DNA of 64,000 bases, taken from NCBI RefSeq assembly GCF_003668045.3, contig NW_023276807.1, positions 262,899,599 to 262,963,598 of the forward strand, in the 5' to 3' direction. The stretch is from Cricetulus griseus. Taxonomy: Eukaryota > Chordata > Mammalia > Rodentia > Cricetidae. A model generated the notes under the pieces. The model made no database searches and was not told the DNA's origin. It saw nothing but the letters and a program-made list of their open reading frames with translations. Positions 59,996 to 64,000 of the stretch are shown here, one piece after another. A program made the translations under genes and the position numbers. Each line of letters opens with the position of its first letter. Positions within the stretch are counted from its first letter, which is position 1.

Positions 59996-61763
59996 ATATC
60001 CCATTTCTACATCCCTCTTGCATTAAGTATACTAAAGCATCTATTTCTAAAATTATCTTGTTTTTATTTTGTCAGTAATGCTTAACAGAGAAGAAGTTTT
60101 CAGTTCTCATTTATTCTCAACTTCCATCACCTTGTGACATTTGACAGGTTTATTGAATCTTTGAAACACTCCTTTCCTTTGGCTTTCAGCATCATAAAGT
60201 TTTTAATTTCCCATATCACTGTGTCTAGCTAATTTAGTACTGTGAACATTTTAATTAATAAATGATTAAATGCATTCTATTATTACTAAGTCTGAGAATT
60301 ATTACAACAGTCATATCATGGTGATGGTATTATTGCAAATTTACAAACTCTCTGTAACATGACTAATCTCCTCTGACTTAATGTTTTCACTCAAAGAAGA
60401 CAAGAAACTCCCAACATCTGAAACAGTGGGTGTTTAATGGTTGGCATTCTGTTTTCCTCTGTCCATGCAGTGTTGATGCCATCACCCTTTTTTATGCTGA
60501 TTGGTGTTCAACAGTTATGTCTACTCTAGGAATATGCATTATGATGAAAGACTGTGTAATTGTGTGTTAGGTATTTAGATTATCTGTGATTCAAAATAAT
60601 AATGATGACAATAATTGTTTTATGCAAATATTTTCCACTTAATTTGCATATGACAGTATGTCTCTCTGTGATATTTGTATAATTATAGGGGTTTGGATCA
60701 ACTGGCTACTTCTGATCACAATTATTTTCCTCAAAATTGATTCCATAGCCAAACCTCTATGCATGTTTGTTGCTGTCCTTTTTCACACCTCTTAATTGTA
60801 TGAGTCTTCTGTGAAGAAAAGAAATAACAGTTTGTAAATGAATATATCAGCATTTGAATTTTCCAGTAATTAAAACTAATACAATGTATATATTTCAATT
60901 TATTGATGTAGACAATTGAACATGAAGCATTAGAATTTGTGAATATATGCAGTTACCAGACATGCTGTATTTACTTGCACAGTCTCTTCAGCAAAACAAC
61001 CCTCATAAATTGTATAGGAATGTATACATAAATTATTTGTATTTGTGCATGTGTCTGTATGTGTAAATAAGGGTTTTACTAAAACAGTTATATAATTTAA
61101 GAAGTTCTAAAATTAATAGCATACTTTGGCAAGATGTGGATCTATTTGCATGCTTTTTGTCCAAGCCCAGAATCTTATAATTACTCTCCTTCATAAGAAG
61201 CTGATGGTGTAGTTCCTGTAATGTAAACCTAGTAGCCTCCAGTCTCAGGTAATGCCAATGTTTCATTTTGAGTATGAAAATTGAAAGTGCCCATGACTCA
61301 GTTTGAAGGCTGTTAAGAAAGAGAAATACCTCCTATTCATATCAGGGTCAGCCTTTCCTCTTCATTAATTTCTGACCACTGTAAAAATGAAGGTTCTCTG
61401 CCTGAGGGTGAAAACAGTACCAGTCTATGGAAATAAACCAATATTTAGAGGGCAGTTTGACAAAATGACTGTACAGCAGGAAAAAGGTAGTTAGTCCTCT
61501 CTCAGAGTATATGACTTCCCTAGCCATGGATTTTGACCAGGTTTTCAATATAGAATTTTTTAAAATTAACATTCACAGGGAAGCAAACTATAACAGTTAC
61601 ATATTAAATGGCAACTAGCCAACTTAGCCACTGTGAATAGGTTGTGGGATACTGTTAAGGTTATTATCCTATAAATAATTATCTCCATGTTTTGTAGGAT
61701 AATAATCTTATTAGATTCTCCAAATTATATACAGACTTTACCCATGTCATTCTGGTTTTTCCC
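59996..61763. other. Unassigned A+T-rich DNA
   Basis: No supported gene or repeat. Reverse frames at 61033-61266 and 61348-61572 lack domains. Confidence 0.45.
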
Positions 61764-61779
61764 TCTCTCTGCTTTCTTT

Positions 61780-61839
<60 letters not shown>

Positions 61840-62001
61840 TATTTTTGAGACAGGGTATCTTTGTGTAGCTTTGGAACCTATCCTGGCACTCGCTCTGGAG
61901 ACCAGGCTGGCCTAGAACTCACAGAGATCTTCCTGCCTCTGCCTCCTGAGTGCTGGGAGTAAAGGTGTTTGCCACCAATGTCCGTTTCTCTCTGCTTTCT
62001 T
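61764..62001 (-). mobile_element. B1 SINE with expanded (TTTC)n tail and perfect 15-bp TSD
   Basis: The reverse-strand B1 body is about 61841-61986, preceded by a (TTTC)n tract (61779-61840) that represents its expanded tail. TSDs tctctctgctttctt are identical at 61764-61778 and 61987-62001. The body is moderately diverged ('gtgtagctttggaacctatc'), a B1 variant distinct from those at 22558 and 58970. Confidence 0.9.
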
Positions 62002-62468
62002 ATAATGACTTCAGAAGCCTTTCTTAAAAAAATCACTGGGAATTTCGATTTTTGGAACTGTTGATGGAGCAGGAGCTTTTCTCTAAGTACCTAAACAACT
62101 CGAAAAAGTCTGTCTTTAAATTTCACACAAATAGAGCTTTTCCTTTGAGATCTGAATTCACCATTATCTGTGTTATGCTCAAGATACCACACAATCACTA
62201 GTAAGATCTCAGGGCCCTGGGAAAGTAATATTTATGTACTCAATTCTATTGAAAGAATTGTGAATCATAACTTTTAGTGCTGTAGATAGCTCACATTGAG
62301 AACTGAGCTTCCTATGCTCTCCCTTGGAAAGGGACAGAAAACTGAAGCCACAATGCTGAGGTCAGAGGACAAGAGTGGAAAACAACGTAAGAAGATATAC
62401 AACAATGTAGGTTTAATGAGAAGGACTTAGGCACTAAAAGAAAACTGCAAGTAATAGGAATGTATACA
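62002..62468. other. Unassigned DNA
   Basis: No recognised feature. Confidence 0.4.
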
Positions 62469-62953
62469 ATTGAGAACCATATCAAGACCAGGCTGGTGAA
62501 ACCCAGAGAAAGAGGTGACCTTAACAAGGGGGAGCTCATGTCCCTGGGACTGATAGCTGGGAAACCAGGATAGGACTGATCTGGACCCCATGAACGTGGG
62601 TGTCAGTGAAGAGACCTCGGAAATCTATGGGGCTTCTTGTAGTAGATGGTACTTATCCCTAACAAAGGAATGGACTTTAGGAGCCCATTCCACATAGAGG
62701 GATACTCTCTCAGTCTAGACACATTTGGGGAAGGCCTAGGCCCTATCCCAAAGGATATGACAGACTTGAAGATTCCCCCATGGAAGGCCTCACCCTCCCT
62801 GGGGAGCAGAAAGGTTATGGAATTGGTAGGGTGTTAGTGGGGGGCAGGTGAGGAGGGGAGGGAGAGGGAACTGGGATTGACATGTAAAACAATCTTGTTT
62901 GTAATTTAAATTAAAAAATGGAGAAAAATATTTAAAAAAAATTGAGTACCATA
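62469..62953 (+). mobile_element. L1 3'-UTR-only insertion (type 1) with 13-bp TSD
   Basis: The insert 62482-62940 holds only the terminal 460 bp of an L1, from 'caagaccaggctggtgaaac' to an A-rich tail. TSDs are attgagaaccata (62469-62481) and attgagtaccata (62941-62953), 12 of 13 identical. It preserves the empty-site sequence used to read the LTR insertion at 31905. Confidence 0.9.
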
Positions 62954-64000
62954 AACCAAGCGAAATTTGGTTGTTGACAGAAACCTAACTCTGAGAGTGA
63001 CTTCCATTGGCTATATTTCAAGTCTAATGTAAACATGCAGCTTTTCTATGAGAGTGTAGCCAAAGAAAGCCTTTATAATGTCTGTGGTCAGGCCTGAGTA
63101 TACAGGATCTTTAGGAGTCAGACTCAATACAAAAGCAGATAGAGAAATTGGTTGTTATAAGTGCATTTCAGAAAACACAGGCAGAGTAGAGAAGGCAATT
63201 CAAATGGAGACAGTCAATGCATAGTCCACATTTTGGAATTCAAAGGCTATTTTATTATATAAGCCACTCATATTTAGATGTGCCAAGACTGTCCTCTATA
63301 GGGAATAGAATATTTATGCCTAGGAATAGACTAGAGAAGACAAACAATTATTTCACAATGAGATTTAGCAAATTCAAAAAGGAGATAGAAAAATTGTACA
63401 ATAAACTGACATTAAAATAAAGCAGATAAATATAAATTGGATAATAGCATCACATTAGTACAGGATAAACTAAAGAGCAATGTGATGGTGATGATACAGA
63501 GACAACGAGGAAGCTCAAGTTCAGCCTTGTGCAGGCTCTAGTTCCAAATTGTCTCTTTCTGTAATTGCCTCAATTTTGAGTTTCAGAAAACAATTTTTAT
63601 GCTATTCTTTTATACCATTGCTCATTATTCTAAATTCTTCTTGGCTTATTTAGGAAGATTATACCTTTCTTCATCTCCATGGTGTTATCATTTAGAGTGC
63701 CTATGCTGTCAGATTGAGCATTATCCTGTTACTTACTTTGACAATGACTTTACATAAGTTGCAGTCTTAATTTCATCTGTGGTCATGCTTATGTATGTGA
63801 CTTTTCTCACCAACAAAGATGCTTAACACAAACCGAAGAATAATATGCCAATAGAGAAGCTAACATGGACAAACATGAGATCTCAACAGTTTACAGAGAG
63901 CCACAGGCAACAAAGGAATTCTGAGAGCTAGAATAGTAGACTTCCTTAGGGGGATCACAGAAACTGCTTATCCAACACGAAATGGTCAGCCCTGTGTACA
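62954..64000. other. Unassigned DNA to window edge
   Basis: No supported gene or repeat. The 67-codon frame at 63217-63420 has no domain. Confidence 0.4.

Noticed and set aside
1..64000. CRISPR arrays, operons, bacterial promoters or phage-like systems
   Set aside because: All direct repeats are microsatellites, target-site duplications or interspersed repeats. The DNA is mammalian and shows no prokaryotic gene organisation.

Overview
The window is mammalian nuclear DNA from a muroid rodent, most likely a cricetid (hamster, vole or deer-mouse lineage). The B1 SINEs carry the 'gtggctttggaggct' variant typical of cricetids, and they occur with B2/B3-type SINEs, an ID/tRNA-Ala-like head, rodent L1s with a long purine-rich 3' UTR, and many long (CA)n tracts. 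The sequence is visibly A+T-rich. I find no intact protein-coding gene, rRNA or tRNA gene, CRISPR array or bacterial-type feature. Nearly every open frame over 60 codons is either a decayed retroelement fragment or a chance frame in A+T-rich or microsatellite DNA. The window reads as an intergenic or deep-intronic stretch shaped by retrotransposition.

Layout. 1-1.6 kb: an old L1 ORF2 fragment, a reverse-strand class II retroviral integrase remnant, a B1 scrap and a solo LTR. 1.6-7.1 kb: mostly unassigned, with an old L1 3' end and a diverged L1-like non-coding block (4.4-5.3 kb). 7.3-7.6 kb: a second type of LTR. 8-12 kb: microsatellites and B2/B3 SINEs. 12.9-13.7 kb: an ID/tRNA-Ala-like head fused to an L1 3' end inside one target-site duplication (TSD), later hit by a solo LTR. 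13.7-26.9 kb: mostly unassigned, with old dispersed repeats, one young B1, a long (CA)n(TA)n tract and an mRNA-3'-UTR-like block (23.4-24.85 kb).

26.9-34.1 kb is a nest. A reverse-strand L1 is split by a forward-strand L1, which itself contains two different solo LTRs; a B1 sits in the outer L1. 35.0-36.7 kb: a B3 SINE and an L1 3' UTR with a 17-bp TSD. 39.0-42.6 kb: the longest uninterrupted L1, with a perfect 15-bp TSD. 44.35-45.95 kb: a reverse-strand L1 3' half. 48.5-50.4 kb: a twin-primed (5'-inverted) L1 with a duplicated 3'-UTR module. 53.7-64 kb: two short L1 3' ends, three B1s, a B3, a URR1-like DNA-transposon relic, microsatellites and unassigned DNA.

The interest lies in the insertion mechanics readable from junctions: a chimeric retrotransposition, twin priming, an insertion joined to a ~1.2 kb loss of target, solo-LTR formation by a three-copy LTR family, and at least two co-existing L1 3'-UTR types. 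Repeat family names come from recognition alone, so treat names (not structures) as provisional.
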